Shown: positions 26,983-38,702, numbered from the stretch's first letter. The stretch: 64,000 bases of DNA from Mesostigma viride (GCA_009746045.1 RPFO01000864.1:1-64000); one strand, 5' to 3'. Notes: generated by a model from the letters alone, not told the origin. A program made the numbers and translations.

Positions 26983-29900
26983 ATGTCAGAGAGCAACGGT
27001 GATGCCTGCTTTGCAGGCGAAAAGTGTAGTGTCCATGTTCCCAAGAAAAGTCCTTATTTTAGGACCAGTTTGAATTAAAAAATATATGTGCAAACATCAA
27101 ATTTTGACCCTGGCATTTTTACCACTGACAGATAACACACTTTTTGAATTTTGGACAAAAACCTGGGTTCAAATAATTACATTTAGTGCCTGAATGGACC
27201 CTGGCCCATGGCAGGCCTCAAACCGCGAATTTGGTCAAAATGAGAATTTAGGACCAATAGGACCAATTAGTGTCAACGCATGACCATGCTATCCACACGG
27301 TCCCTTGAGCATCTTACAAGCGCTAGGGGACCCTACGAGGCCTTGGGATGGCGGGGCAGCGTATAACAAGGCCATACCCTGCTGTGGCTGCCTCTATATA
27401 TACGCGTGCTTCACGGTGTCACAGATGGTGCAGGTAATGCAATATACGGTTGCATGGTTGCTGAGGTTGCCCGGCTTGAACATGGCCCACCCCTTGCGGT
27501 AAACTTTCTCTAAGCATATGCCAAGCCTTCTTTGACATCACGGACATGCTGGCCACCACCCAGCGATGAAAAAACATTGCATTTGCATTGCAACTAACAC
27601 ATGAATGCAGCCAAATCAAGTTACAGAACAACGTTGTGCTAACATGCAACGCTTTGTGAGCGAATTCAGGGTGCATGTAACACCTAAACCATATTGTATA
27701 TACTGTCTGAGAACACCCTGAACAACTGCAGGCCATAGGACCATGGTTTATAACTAACACATGAGTAAAACTGCTCTTACGCATGTGTGTTTTAGCTGCA
27801 GCGGACGACGAAGATAGAGACGTAAAAAATTGTATGACGTAAACCAACTATGTGTGACAGTTATGTGCACAGAGAGCGTCCCCTCTTTTTAGGCATAGCT
27901 TACTGACTCAAAACACCACGACAGCGTTGCCAGTTACACTCATGATCTAGGGCACCCCGGCACGTACCTGCTACTTACGTCGCCTCATTCCAGATGGTTG
28001 CAAAAAAGTCGCTGAAATCCGCAGCGAGGTCAGCTTTCCGAGAGCTGAGCGCACCAAAGCTGGCCAACCGGTTCGAAAATGATATAAACCACGCTTGTGC
28101 TGCGTTCTAGGTCCAAGAAATACCGAAAGTGAAGACCTATAAGGTGCGCTCGCTGCCCAGCCTGAACGTCCCTAAAACATGGTCGACAATGGAAATCGGG
28201 CAAGAATATCACGGCCCAGGCGCTCCCATGTCAAATACTCCGTTTATAAACTCCAGACTATAATCAAAATCGTCCACAAAAATTTCCTGGCTTGATTCGC
28301 ACCACCATTGCTAATACACTAACATGTTTGTGCCAAAATCGACCCTCCGCGAGCAGGCGATCTGCGACCCATTTGTGTTGTGCCGCTGTGCTACAGCGCT
28401 ACACATAAAAACTTGCGCAGAAAATTTCACAGCCTTTAAGCATAACTAACGACCTTTCGTTTTTGCTACTGGGCGCCCGAAATGATAAACGCACGTGAAA
28501 ACGCCGGCCACGATTGTCAGGTCGCCATATCCACCTCAGATCATTCCCGCACCCACTTTTTCGCTCCAAAATCGGTTATATTTTTGGTCGAGGTACCTAC
28601 TTTCCCGCCATTATACCCGGTACCCGGGTACGGAATCCGGGTACCATGTGCCGGTACCACGGGTCGGGTACATCATGCCGGGTACGGTCCACATGGGGTA
28701 CGGTCCATATAGTGACCCCCCCCCCCGGTACCTCGGTTATAGTAAATTGGTCCTTAATTTAGGACAAAGTCCTAAATTAAGGACCGTGGGAGGCTTAACA
28801 GTAGGAAATTGGGAGGCGGAGCATCCGAGGATGGCGTTTCTAAGGAGGAGCTCTTGAGTGGCGCCAATCACCCATGCAGTGGGTCGTGTGGAAAGCACGT
28901 CCATGGGATATGCACGGGGCTATTCAAGGACCCAAGTGCTGAAGAAGGGGCAGAATGGATGTGCCCCGAATGTTTTGCTGGGTCGTCCAAGCAAGCCGAC
29001 CAGGAAGCGACTCATCATGTCGGCAACAACCCACGTCCCCCCCTCCCGGCCGGCATCAACTTTAATGCTCCAGTTTCCGAGGATGACCTGGCGGGGATGG
29101 TAGATCTTCATAGTAATTTGGGCGGGAAGGGCAAGGTTGCCGGGGATAAAAAGGACCGTGACGACAAGAATGACAGTGACGACAAGATGGTCGACAGTGG
29201 CGATGACGATCCGGCCAGCCGTGGTGCACACCTGGGTTCCTCCGACCTGACGGGGGACTATTCCATTGACAACGTGATGGAAAGTACCCCGGCCAACGAG
29301 CGTGGCAAAGGGTTCAGTCGCTCCGAGCTGGAGGATGCCAAGATGACATTGAAATTTCCTTCACCTGATCCACCCGGGTGCTCAAGACAATGCCGGTCCA
29401 AGGTCGAAATGAGAGCACCATATCTGTGGGGGGCGGGGTTCCTGGTTTTAGGGCCGAATGCGGGATCATGGCTCGGGCCGTCGTGAACCTTCACCCATGG
29501 AGGCAAAATGTCGGCATCATCTTGGGCGGCTGGAAAAACAAGACCATGAGCGCTCTGTTAGCCCGCGAAACGAAGAATTCGAGCTACAAGTCGTTGCTAT
29601 GTTCGTTTACTCCTTCCATGACCAGGCCCGCACCCACCGGCATCCACTTCCACAACCAAGTGGCACTCATCGTGGCCAACAACCCTCCCAAGTGGTGCGA
29701 TGTCCCTGGTGTAACGTTTCCGGGTAAATCCATCCCTGCAAACGCATGGAATGATGAAATGCAGGAGTGTTTGACGTGGGCCCAGGAGAACGAGCCCAAT
29801 TTAGTTGCCCTGATGGGCAATGCGCCCGTCCCAAGCATCCTGCTCAGTAACGCATTCCCGCAGCGGGCCACGATGGATCTGTGTGGTTCTCCTGATACGC

Positions 29901-31006
29901 CATCCCGAGAACGGCGGACACAAGACACCACCATGACCGATGCGGCACCGGCACCGCTCACGGATATCACCAACGCCGGGCTAGGGCGAGCGAAGCGAAT
30001 CACCGCCAAGCAGGCCTTCCAGCCCCCCCCCCAGATGCCAAGAAGCGCCAGCCGGAGAAACGGCGCCCGGGGCCGCAGCCGTTGCAGGAGGCCCTGCCCG
30101 GCACAACGCGAGTACCAACAGAAGTGCAGGCACAACTGGAGGGTATGAAACAGCAGCAGGCCCAGCTTCTGCAAGAGGTCCAGCAGCAGCACCGACAACT
30201 CCACTCAGCAGTTGCAGCAGCAACAACAACAGCAGCAACAACAGCAGCGGCTGCTGCTGCAGCAAATGCAGCAAATACAGCAACAGCAACAGCAGCCGCC
30301 GCCGCAGCAGCAACGACAGGGGAGGCGGCAGCAGCAGGCACCGGCAGCCGAGGCCCCGCCGCCAGAAGCCCTGCCACCACCAGCACCGGCGACAGCACCG
30401 CCTTGCCTGCCACCACCAGCAGCCGTGCCGGCACCGCCTTATTACCCGCCACCACCGGCATCCACGGCGGCACCGCCTTATTACCCGCCGCCACCGGCAC
30501 CCGCGGCGGCATCGCCTTATTACCAGCCGCCACCGGCACCCGCGGCGGCACCGCCTTATTACCAGCCGCCACCGGCACCCGCGGCGGCACCGCCTTATTA
30601 CCCGCCGCCACCGGCACCCGCGGCGGCACCGCTTTACCAGCCGCCACCGGCACCCGCGGCGGCACCGCCTTATTACCCGCCGCCACCGGCACCCGCGGCG
30701 GCACCGCTTTACCCGCCACCAACGGCAGCCGCCCAGGCACCGTATGCGCAGCCACCGGCACAAGCACTAGGATGGTACCAGCAGGTCCTGGCACCGGCAA
30801 CCGCGCCGGCACCGTTGACGCAGCCACAGTATGCGCCGGCACCATACACGCCGGCACCATACGCGCAGCCACCAGCAACTGCAGCCGCGGGATGGTACCA
30901 ACAGCCACCGGCACCGGCGACATCAGCGGCTGCCGCTTGGCAGCAGCCTCCCTCGATGACATTGGCATGGCAGCCGGCACCATTGCCGCAACCTCGTTAC
31001 TACTGA
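26983..31006 (+). CDS. PHD-finger / Gln-Pro-Tyr-rich protein of the 11.84-kb element (interrupted)
   Basis: ATG at 26983 opens MSESNGDACFAGEKC, which is cut at 27029 by element A and resumes at 28805. With one GTAG copy kept, the frame continues as RKLGGGASEDG. Only the joined form gives a full PHD-like set: C-x5-C, then CSGSC, C-x4-H-x2-C (GKHVHGIC) and WMCPEC. Next comes an acidic linker (about 29110-29340). The frame then changes near 29380-29450 into a segment with GIILGGWKNK and WCDVPGVTFPGK. It changes again at a C10 run (30012) into a basic/Gln-rich part, and near 30200 into poly-Gln and APPYYPPPPAPA repeats ending with TACTGA at 31004. PHD fingers bind histone tails, so a chromatin-targeting role is possible (inference). 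The frame changes may be short introns, mutations or sequencing indels. Confidence 0.6.
27030..28800. mobile_element. Element A: transposase-less relative of the piggyBac-like element B (1771 bp)
   Basis: It starts TGTCCATGTTCCCAAG and ends GGAGGCTTAACA. GTAG lies at 27026-27029 and 28801-28804 as a 4-bp target duplication. Its first ~260 bp and last ~300 bp are near-identical to the ends of element B (34810-37394), including the GGTACC-rich right arm and the TCCTTAATTTAGGAC palindrome. The interior differs and has no transposase. It splits the PHD-finger exon. Confidence 0.85.
30420..30725 (+). repeat. Coding tandem repeat APPYYPPPPAPAA
   Basis: Units of about 48 and 60 bp built on GGCACCGCCTTATTACCCGC and CCGCCACCGGCACCCGC, seven or so copies, encoding APPYYxPPPAPAA. 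Confidence 0.9.
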
Positions 31007-31700
31007 CCGTTTTCATGTGAAGCAACCGTTTCTTGATATGGCATTCCATTGACACTATATCTAGGCTATGTGTTGCACGGATGCAACATGCTATTAATTA
31101 TCTGGGCGTCCCGGTCATGGTAGGCTAGAGTATAATTTGTTCAAGAGGAACTCGGCGCAAAAGCCGCGGAGCTGTCTAGTCCAGGATATTGGACTGATTG
31201 ATAATAAGGGCGTTATTAGCCATGCACGCCCAACAATGTCTCTTTGGACATTTTAAAATATTATACATGCACCTTGGCCATTATAATTGGCGGCATGTGT
31301 TAGCACCAATAGCTCTGACAGTACACCCAAGTGCATGCATGCTACATCACTACCTCAAAATTCATTGTTGGTATTGAAATGTTTCCATGCCCGGGGAGGA
31401 CTTCATGCATTATGTGAGAAGATTGTATGAAATTACTGCATGGTACACTTCCCTGGCAAATACAATCACGTTCCGCGCATTAAAGTCATCGTGTCCACGC
31501 TCATGCATTATATGGAAGTAAGCATGACATCATGAAGGGCACCGTCACGAGCATCACCCGGTAAATGTCCTGCAGGGTGGTACCAAATAGGTTGAAAACA
31601 GTTGAATACGTAGGGAATCAATGTCAGCCACATATTGGCCCGTAAAAGGGACCCAAATCAACTTATTATCTTGAGTCGGCATCAAAAGTGTCCTAAATTT
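31007..31700. other. Right non-coding arm of the 11.84-kb element
   Basis: A/T-richer DNA without a supported gene. It ends with GGCATCAAAAGTGTCC and the right TIR. Confidence 0.4.
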
Positions 31701-32021
31701 CGCAATTTGTCCTAATCCAGCGCAACAACTCCAACCTTTCAAGGTCGACGATCACGACTGGACCAACATGTCCCCGGCAACTGCCCTGCATTGCCTCTTC
31801 TACGGGGACTACGCCTCGCTTTACGACCTGTGCCTCCATCTCTACGACATCAATCGCCTCCTCTGGTGGTATAACACCGATGTTCTGCTCGGGTGCACCC
31901 GCCCCCAACTCCAGCACACCATCCTCAACTCCCTTCTCATGCGCTCTGATGGCGAGATCCGGGCTCCATCCATCTCCGCCCCCACACTCCGTTCCATCCT
32001 TACCGAAGCCTTTCAGCAGCA

Positions 32022-32241
32022 GCGTGCCCGTGGGAGGCACGCCAGACAGCTCCCCTAGGGCAGCGTGCGGCTGTCTAGATAGATGTTGTAGTTAGAATGC
32101 TGTTAGATAGATGTAGTATGTAGCCGATGTAGATAGATTAGACCGGTAGGACTGTTTGCACCCATCCATCCATCCATCCATCGGGGTTAATGCTCCGTGA
32201 CTCCCCAACGGGAGCACGAGTCTAATTAATTAATTAATTAA
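32022..32241 (+). mobile_element. SINE-like retro-insert (220 bp) with 11-bp target duplication
   Basis: TTTCAGCAGCA occurs at 32011-32021 and 32242-32252, bracketing 220 bp that end in the hairpin CTCCC-CAAC-GGGAG (32201-32214) and a TAATTAATTAA tail. The target duplication, short length and simple tail mark a retrotransposed SINE or 5'-truncated LINE. A reverse copy of its 3' end is at 39342-39395. Confidence 0.8.
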
Positions 32242-32551
32242 TTTCAGCAGCACGTGACCCCCCTTGCCGCCGATGTGGCAGCAATGGGCGGCACGCTGGC
32301 TACTGAGCTTCCTCACCTTTCCACCACCGTCACCTCCACCTCCACTGCCATTTCCGCCTCCACTGCCGACATCAAGGCCCAGCTCCTCTCGAGACCTCGA
32401 CCGGCCAGCGCCTCCAAGCCACCGCCACCGCCCTTGAGTGCTTGCATGACACCGCCGGCCTCACCGCCCAGGCGGTGAAGGACATCGCAGCCCTGCCGGC
32501 ATCTGCTGGCCCGGCCCGCGATGCTCCCTCCACCTGGCCGGGCGGACCTGC

Positions 32552-32565
32552 TTAACAGGGGTTAA
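32552..32565 (+). other. TTAACAGGGGTTAA scar in the ORF1 copy
   Basis: The intact ORF1 has a single TTAA here, and the 57-kb copy has the 1705-bp element 2 at exactly this TTAA. This copy has two TTAAs around CAGGGG. The AGGGG matches the last bases of element 2, so this looks like an imprecise excision scar. It introduces an in-frame TAA. Confidence 0.6.
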
Positions 32566-32612
32566 GCACCACACCACCTCCACCACCTCCACCATCGCGG
32601 CACAGCTCAATT

Positions 32613-33210
32613 GACATCGTGTTCCCACAAGGGCACAACATGCGCCCTGTCATGCAGGGCTCCCTAGACGCCCTGAGAGGGTTCTGGAAGGAGGTAGCCA
32701 GGCCATTTGAGGATGATGGGGTAGAGGGCAGCCCAGTCAGGCAGGGTGTGGCAGACAGGGTCAAGGCAGCTGCCATCAAGGCGTCAGATGCCCTAGTCAA
32801 TTGCAAAGCCACGGCAGCTGAGAACCTCGCCCTCTACTACCACATGATTGCGGTATGACCACCTGCCAACTGCCATCCTCAAGTGGGGTAACCTACAATT
32901 CTTCTCTGGCCAGGCATTAGAGCACACGCATGCACTGAAGAAGGGGGTGATGAGATCAACCGGCCAGACCAACCGTCGCACCCACCCCTCCACCCGGCCT
33001 GCCCCAAGGGTGAGGCCAAGAAGCGTGCCATGATGGGGGTCATAGGCGGGGGTGCTGCAGCACGTCACCGGCCAACGTCAGGGTGCTCCACAAGCTGGTG
33101 GATGAGAGCCTTGGGGGCAGGCCAGGGCTTGTCACAGGCAGAGAAGAATAAAAGGAAAAGGATGCAGCAGGGCCGTGAGAATGTGCCTCCGGGTGTGGCA
33201 TTGGCCATTT
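32613..33210 (+). pseudogene. Fragment of an unidentified repeat protein ([16 protein letters not shown] family)
   Basis: Frames such as QGSLDALRGFWKEVARPF and [18 protein letters not shown] are broken by stops and shifts. A reverse-strand relative is at 51985-52250, with the same [18 protein letters not shown] ending and the same downstream sequence, so this is the 3' end of a dispersed element. I do not recognise the family. Confidence 0.5.
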
Positions 33211-33628
33211 AGATTTTGATAGCTAGCTGGCTAGGTGTTTTATTCATGCACAATCAGTTGTATTATGGGCGTGTGCCCCCAAATATGCATTCCTGCATTG
33301 TAAATGATGATGCATAATGTAATGATGTGTTGTTTTGGAACCTTATATACACCAAAGTGGATGATTGCCATGGACATGTGTGACGAAACCCGGCTTGGAA
33401 AAGGTTCCATGAAAAACTGCATTTTGGGGTATTTATGCTAGCATTTGTCACCATTGATCTGTCATCCAACCAGCGCCTGAAACTTTGTGGGCATGCTGCA
33501 TGGGATGTGTTTAGAACATGTGCAAAGTTCCAGCTCCAGATGAGTTCATTTGGTGTCATTATGTATGCATGTGTGATAAAACCATGATGAAAAATGACTG
33601 CATTTTGGGGGTATTTGTGCTAGCATTA
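33211..33628 (+). repeat. 3' region with one ~184-bp repeat unit
   Basis: CACCATTGATCTGTCATCC..GAAACTTTGTGGGCATGCTGC..GTGTGATAAAACC matches the 184-bp tandem unit at 51040-51800 in the reverse orientation. It follows the KRMQQ fragment here, as it does there. Confidence 0.75.
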
Positions 33629-33900
33629 AAAATTAAATTAAATTAAATTATAACATGCCTCCGTGGGGAGATCATGTAGCACATATTCCATGATGGATGG
33701 GGTGGAGGGAGCCGCGTGAACGAACTATCCTAACTCTAAGCTATCTAGAAAATCCTAACTACACTACTCATCAAAACGCCTCCTCCGCTTGGGGGGAGGG
33801 GGCTTGCTCACAGGGTCGGGCATGTGCGCCTTGACAATCTTCGATCTTCCACCGCGTCTTGTCCTGCATGGCAGTCCAAAGACGGGAGAGAGAGTGGATT
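33629..33900 (-). mobile_element. APE-LINE, 5'-truncated copy (3' 270 bp)
   Basis: On the minus strand it ends with the hairpin CCTCC-CCAC-GGAGG and a TTTAATTTAATTT tail. It duplicates the 3' end of the adjacent copy (33901 onward), as expected for a truncated insertion into that copy's tail. Confidence 0.75.
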
Positions 33901-34809
33901 AAAAAATTAAATTAAATTATAACATGCCTCCGTGGGGAGGTCATGTAGCACATATTTCATGATGGATGGGAAGCCGCGTGATCGAACGATCCTAACTCTA
34001 TCTAGAAAAATCCTAACTGCACTACTCATCAAAACGCCTCCTCCGCTTGGGGGGAGGTGGCTTGCCCACAGGGTCGGGCGTGTGCGCCTTGACAATCTTC
34101 TTCCACCGCGTCTTGTCCTGCATGGCAGTCCAAAGACGGGAGAGAGAGTGGATGCGGTGCTCAAACTGGGCTGGGACCACTAGGTCAGCCATCAACATCT
34201 GGATGTAGTTCGTGACAGGTTTCCCTACCCTCTTGGAATGCCCTCGGGGCCATGCAGGCCAGGTCAGAATGTGTTGCCCTGGCTGGCCAAGCCGCTGGGG
34301 GCCGGCCAGGCCAAGGGCGGTGTCGACCTGCATGGCTGGTGCGAGCAAGGTGTCCTACAAATGCTATCCTACGTTGCCGAATCTCGTCCGAAATACGAGG
34401 CATGCCATGATACAAAGATTCTGATGATGGAAACTCGGAAAACCCTGCGTGAAGGACCTGTCGGAGCATCCTGTAAACCGTGCCGTCTAGCCTAGCTGCC
34501 AGTTTGGGTGGGATGCATGGTCCACGCCTCGGCGCCATACGTGAGCACCGTGAGGACGAGGACCTTGATGAAGAGCATGCGCTTGCGGTGCTCGCCCAGG
34601 CCCTTCGAGCGCCAGTAGGTTTTGATCGAGCGAACGGAGCTTGGCCCAGGCCAGGCCGATGCGGGTGTCCACATCGTCGGCAGTGTCAGGAAGCCAGCTC
34701 CCCAACAGCTTGAAGCGGTCGCGGAACGGGACCTCCGTCCCGTCGAGCAGGCGCGGCAGCGGTGGTGTACTGGAGGCCCCAATCACCATCGCCTCAGTTT
34801 TGACACTAA

Positions 34810-37394
34810 TGTCCATGTTACCAAGAAAAGTCCTTATTTTAGGACCAGTTTGAATTAAAAAATATATGTGCAAACATAAAATTTTGACCCTGGCATTTTT
34901 ACCACTGAAAGATAACACACTTTTTGAATTTTGGACAAAAACCTGGGTTCAAATAATTACATTTAGTGCCTCAATGGACCCTGGCCCATGGCAGGCCTTA
35001 AACCGCAAATTTGGCCAAAATGAGAATTTAGGACCAATAGGACCAATTTCTATTTCGAGGTATAAAACACTAAGAACGCGACCGTTTGCGTGGCCTGCCA
35101 GCCCTGGACACCACAGGAGCCTCCCCCCCATGATGGCGGTTCCAGCAGTCCCGGTCCACGGCGAAGCTGCACACATTAATACGATGGCCGCCAGGGGGGC
35201 TGCAGGTGGCACAATAGTAGCCACACTTCTTCTTGCAGTAGGAGCACTTCTTCTGCTTCTCGTGCTGCCGCATGTCGTGCGCAAGGCCTGGCAGCGGGGG
35301 GAGGAAGGATCCCAGCGCCCTCTCACTTGCCACCAGCGGGGATGACAGAATTTCCACCGCCAGCGCCTCGAGGAACGTGTCCTGGCTGTCCTTGTCGTCA
35401 GCGAAGAACACCTTGGCCAGGTGCGCGTTGGTAAGGCAGATGCTCATGCACTCACTGCTCTCCCGCACCGCGGCATCCTTGGTGACCCACGCATCACTCA
35501 GGGCAATCTTGGCCCCCTGCCGCTTGTGGTTGTGGCAGTCGATGACACCGCTTTCCTTGCGGTAGATGGCCGTGACCTCGGGCTGTGTGGTCACCTTGCG
35601 GTGCTCCTCCTCCACACCTTGGGCATTGGTGGACAGCCACGTCTTGACCTGGTCTGGGCCAGCCAAGGTGGTGGAGCACGTTGAAACCAGCAGCATGGGC
35701 TGCTTGGACTGGTGCGCGACCGCGAACAGATTGCACGTGCCCACCGACGTGCGCGCCTCGCCTGCAAACGCCACGTGGCTGCCGCGCGGGCCCAGCGCAG
35801 CGAACAGCGCCTTCTTGGGGAAGTTGGAGTGGCCAGTCTTGACGTTGAGGATGGCGTACAGCCCGCGCTTCCACAGCTGCACCGCGGCCTTGCTGGAGCC
35901 GAACCACGAGTCGCCGAGGACGATCGATACGCCCCGAGCCCTTCCATGCCTCGGTCATGCGCATGGTGTTAGCGCAGGCGGGGCCGTACTCCCGGGCAAA
36001 GGGCTTCAGGGCCATGGCCGCAGCACCCTCCTGCACCTCCATGTGCAGCATGATCTTGGACTGCCCATCCGCCACCGTCTTCATCTCCCGGCCCAGCGGC
36101 TTTGGCTTCCTGCCCACCTTCATGAAGCCGGGCATGGCCCGGCCAGTCCAGGTGATCATGCTCTCGTCGCAGACGATGGTGTGGCCAGGCTGCAGCCCGC
36201 TCTTCCAGCACTCATTGATGGAGTCAATCCAGCGACGGCACTTCCAGAACGGGTCGGTTGCCTGGGTTCCTGGGTAGAAGGGCACAGCCCAGACAGCAGT
36301 CAGCTGTTGAAAAAGAGTGCGTGGCATATATCGCCCGAAATTGTAGATGACGACGCCGTCCTTCCGCCAGTAAGCGCTGACCCCGCCGGCCGCATGGTAG
36401 ACCATCATCAGGCAGCGCATTGCGATGTACGCCCACAGCAGGCCCACCGTGACCTTCCAGTCCTTGTAGCCGCGTGCCAGACCCCTCTCGGTCATCAGGT
36501 CCGCCATCTCCGGCAGCAGGTCGGTGGGAAAAAAGTGCTTGAACCAGTCCCAGTTGCTCGCGTCGGCGGGATCTGGACAGCAAAAACCCACCAATCTCGG
36601 CGGGTAGGTCGCGATGTGGCCAGCCATCAGGCGCCGGTCCTCGCGAATTGTGGTTTGCTGGACCCCCCAGGCTGGTAGGTCCATGGGCGCCGGCTCCTGG
36701 CCATCGCCCAGCTTGTACAGCCGCGCCCATAGCTCCTCGTCTGGGTCGATCACATTTTCATCCGGAAATTCATCATCGTCAGGTTCCGAGTCCTCCCCGG
36801 CAGCAGCGACCGCGCCCTGGTCTGGCTCTTCGGGATCAGACTCGGGATGGTTAGACTCATCGTCCGAATCATTTTCAGGCCCAGCCTCCACCCGCAAATC
36901 CTTTTTTTTTATTGCTTCAGTGCTGCCATCGATGTCCCAAGTGCAGGTAACATCCGACCGATCCACACTAACCACCACTCCCGAAATCCTAAACGTGCGC
37001 CAATTGACGCCAGCCTCAACAGCACGCTGGTAGGACCACCTATCTTCCCTTTTCTGGCCTGGCTCGTCAAAAAGATACGCTAACGCGCTTACACGAGCTC
37101 CGACCGTGAGGCCGCCATTACCGCGAGGCATCGTTCCCGCATCCACTTTTTCGCTCCAAAATCGCTCATATTTTTAGTCGAGGTACCTACTTTCCCGCCC
37201 AAATACCCGGTACCCGGGTACGGAATCCGGGTACCATGTGCCGGTACCACGGATCGGGTACATCATGCCGGGTACGGTTGACATGGGGTACGGTCCATAT
37301 AGTGACCCCCCCCCCCCGGTACCTCAGTTATAGTAAATTGGTCCTTAATTTAGGACTTTGTCCTAAATTAATAAGGACCGTGGTATGGCTAACA
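34810..37394. mobile_element. Element B: piggyBac-like transposon (2585 bp) with a transposase gene
   Basis: It starts TGTCCATGTTACCAAG and ends TGGCTAACA. CTAA occurs at 34806-34809 and 37395-37398. The target duplication reads up to 7 bp (ACACTAA) but is consistent with the 4 bp seen for element A. It contains the frameshifted transposase gene on the minus strand. The right end carries GGTACC-rich sequence and a TCCTTAATTTAGGAC/GTCCTAAATTAA palindrome. Confidence 0.85.
35070..37131 (-). pseudogene. piggyBac-like transposase (DDE_Tnp_1_7), one frameshift
   Basis: ATG at 37131 (MPRGNGG) to TAG at 35070-35072 gives about 686 residues if one base is removed near 35938. Residues 1-80 form a small beta-rich N-terminal part; 85-130 are acidic. 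The core follows from FKHFFPTDLLPEM: VCDESMITWTGRAMPGF (about 320, first catalytic Asp) and, in the shifted frame, VLGDSWFGSSKAAV (second Asp). VIDCHNHKRQG then precedes the C-terminal cysteine cluster CSYCKKKCGYYCATC..CSF..DCWNRHH, as in piggyBac transposases. The shift after WKGSG separates the two catalytic Asp residues, so as written the enzyme is broken. A one-base assembly error would explain it equally well. It would mobilise elements A and B (inference). Confidence 0.8.
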
Positions 37395-37432
37395 CTAACT
37401 CTTAATCTCCAACCCCACCGCCCGTGTGCTAG

Positions 37433-38700
37433 CATTAAAAAATTAAAATTAAATTATAACATGCCTCCGTGGGGAGGTCATGTAGCACATATTTCATGAT
37501 GGATGGGTGGTGTGGAGGAAGCCGCGTGATCGAACTATCCTAACTCTATCTAGAAAATCCTAACTACACTACTCATCAAAGCGCCTCCTCCGCTTGGGGG
37601 GAGGTGGCTTGCCCACAGGGTCGGGCGTGTGCGCCTCAAGTGACAATCTTCTTCCACCGCGTCTTGTCCTGCATGGCAGTCCAAAGACGGGAGAGAGAGT
37701 GGATGCGGTGCTCAAACTGGGCTGGGACCACTAGGTCGTCCAGCAACATCTGAACGTAGTTGGTGACAGGTTTCCCTACCCTTTTGGGAATGTCCTTGGG
37801 GCCAGGCCAGGTCAGAATGTGCCGCCCTGGCTGTCCAAGCCGCTGGGGGCCGGCCAGACCAAGGGTGGTGTCGACCTGGCTGGTGCGGGCAAGGTGTCCT
37901 ACGAATGCTATCCTACGCTGCCTAATCTCGTCCGAAACACGAACCAAAAAGTGGCGGGCCGGAGCCCCCTCTAGGTCATGCAAAGATTCGAAGAACTCCT
38001 CACGGGCCGACTCAGGTAGACCACTGTGGGGTGCGTAGCCCACCCCCACCGTGAGGTGGTGTTTAGACCGCCCCTCGACAGAGGTGAAATGTGCTACCAT
38101 AAGGCGTGGGGTTAGAAACTTAAGCGTGCTGAGGCTAGCAACTGCCAGCGGCGAACACAAAAGACCAACACCACCTTGGCCAGACGTACCGCTGCCAGCG
38201 AAGTAAAACCGCCAGCCACCCGCCAAGCGATCAGTGCTCACCATGCCAAGTGGCACCGTGCGGCGGTGTTCCTGGACGCCTAATATAGATACACGATGCT
38301 CAATGCAGAATGCGACTAGCTCCTCTATCCGGCAGCTATGGTCGTCATCTAGCAATGTGCGGGTGTTAAAAGTGGCAAGGGCCAAGGATGCCTGCTGGCC
38401 CACCAGGGGAGGACGACGATGGATGATGGGGGTGGATGCGGCGGGGGGTGGAGGTGGGGATGGAACGGAGGGGGGAAGGGAAGCGGTAGAAATAGTGCTT
38501 TTCATCGCATTTATTTTGTCCTGCAAGCGTAGGATGCGAGCCTGCCGCTTGCTCGGGGTATTCGGGGTTGGGGCTGATTGCACAACGCCGAGGCGTAGGT
38601 AATCTAGCAAACGTTGGGTTTTACGAATCTGACATTTGACAGATGAGGTTGTGGCCCGAAATACCACCATGGCTTTCACCCGACGGTTAGGTCGAGGCAT
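37433..38700 (-). pseudogene. APE-LINE ORF2 with internal deletion
   Basis: ATG at 38700 (MPRPNRRVKAM) opens a 354-residue frame ending at 37636. Residues 60-115 are Pro-rich. An exonuclease-endonuclease-phosphatase (APE) domain starts at ATFNTRTLL (about 118; Asn) and includes ILGVQEHRR (Glu). It breaks off after EFFESLHDLEGAP and jumps to VSDEIRQRRIAFVGHLAR, the extreme C-terminus seen at 34.3 kb. The second half of the endonuclease and the whole reverse transcriptase are missing. The minus-strand 3' UTR ends with the CCTCC-CCAC-GGAGG hairpin and an A/T tail near 37433-37465. It cannot be autonomous. Confidence 0.8.
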
Positions 38701-38702
38701 CA

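Larger units (their letters stand above)
33901..37423 (-). pseudogene. APE-LINE copy, reverse-transcriptase C-terminal part, split by element B
   Basis: Minus-strand frames give SVKTEAMVIGA, LLDGTEVPFRDRFKLLGSWL, LTYGAEAWTM and RISDEIRQRRIAFVGHLAR. These are the blocks after the YADD box of APE-type LINE reverse transcriptases, where L.YG.E.W is the hallmark. Several frameshifts interrupt it. LINE sequence stops at 34809, at element B, and resumes for only ~25 bp after 37398 (AATCTCCAACCCCACCGCC), matching the undisturbed copy near 45988-46012. The rest of the 5' end is missing. Confidence 0.75.

Noticed and set aside
31040-31690. Further gene in the right arm of the 11.84-kb element
   Set aside because: No open frame of note and no splice-supported exon.
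34810-34813. TTAA as the target duplication of element B
   Set aside because: TTAA is present only on the right side, a few bases outside the element; CTAA matches on both sides and fits the shared termini of element A.
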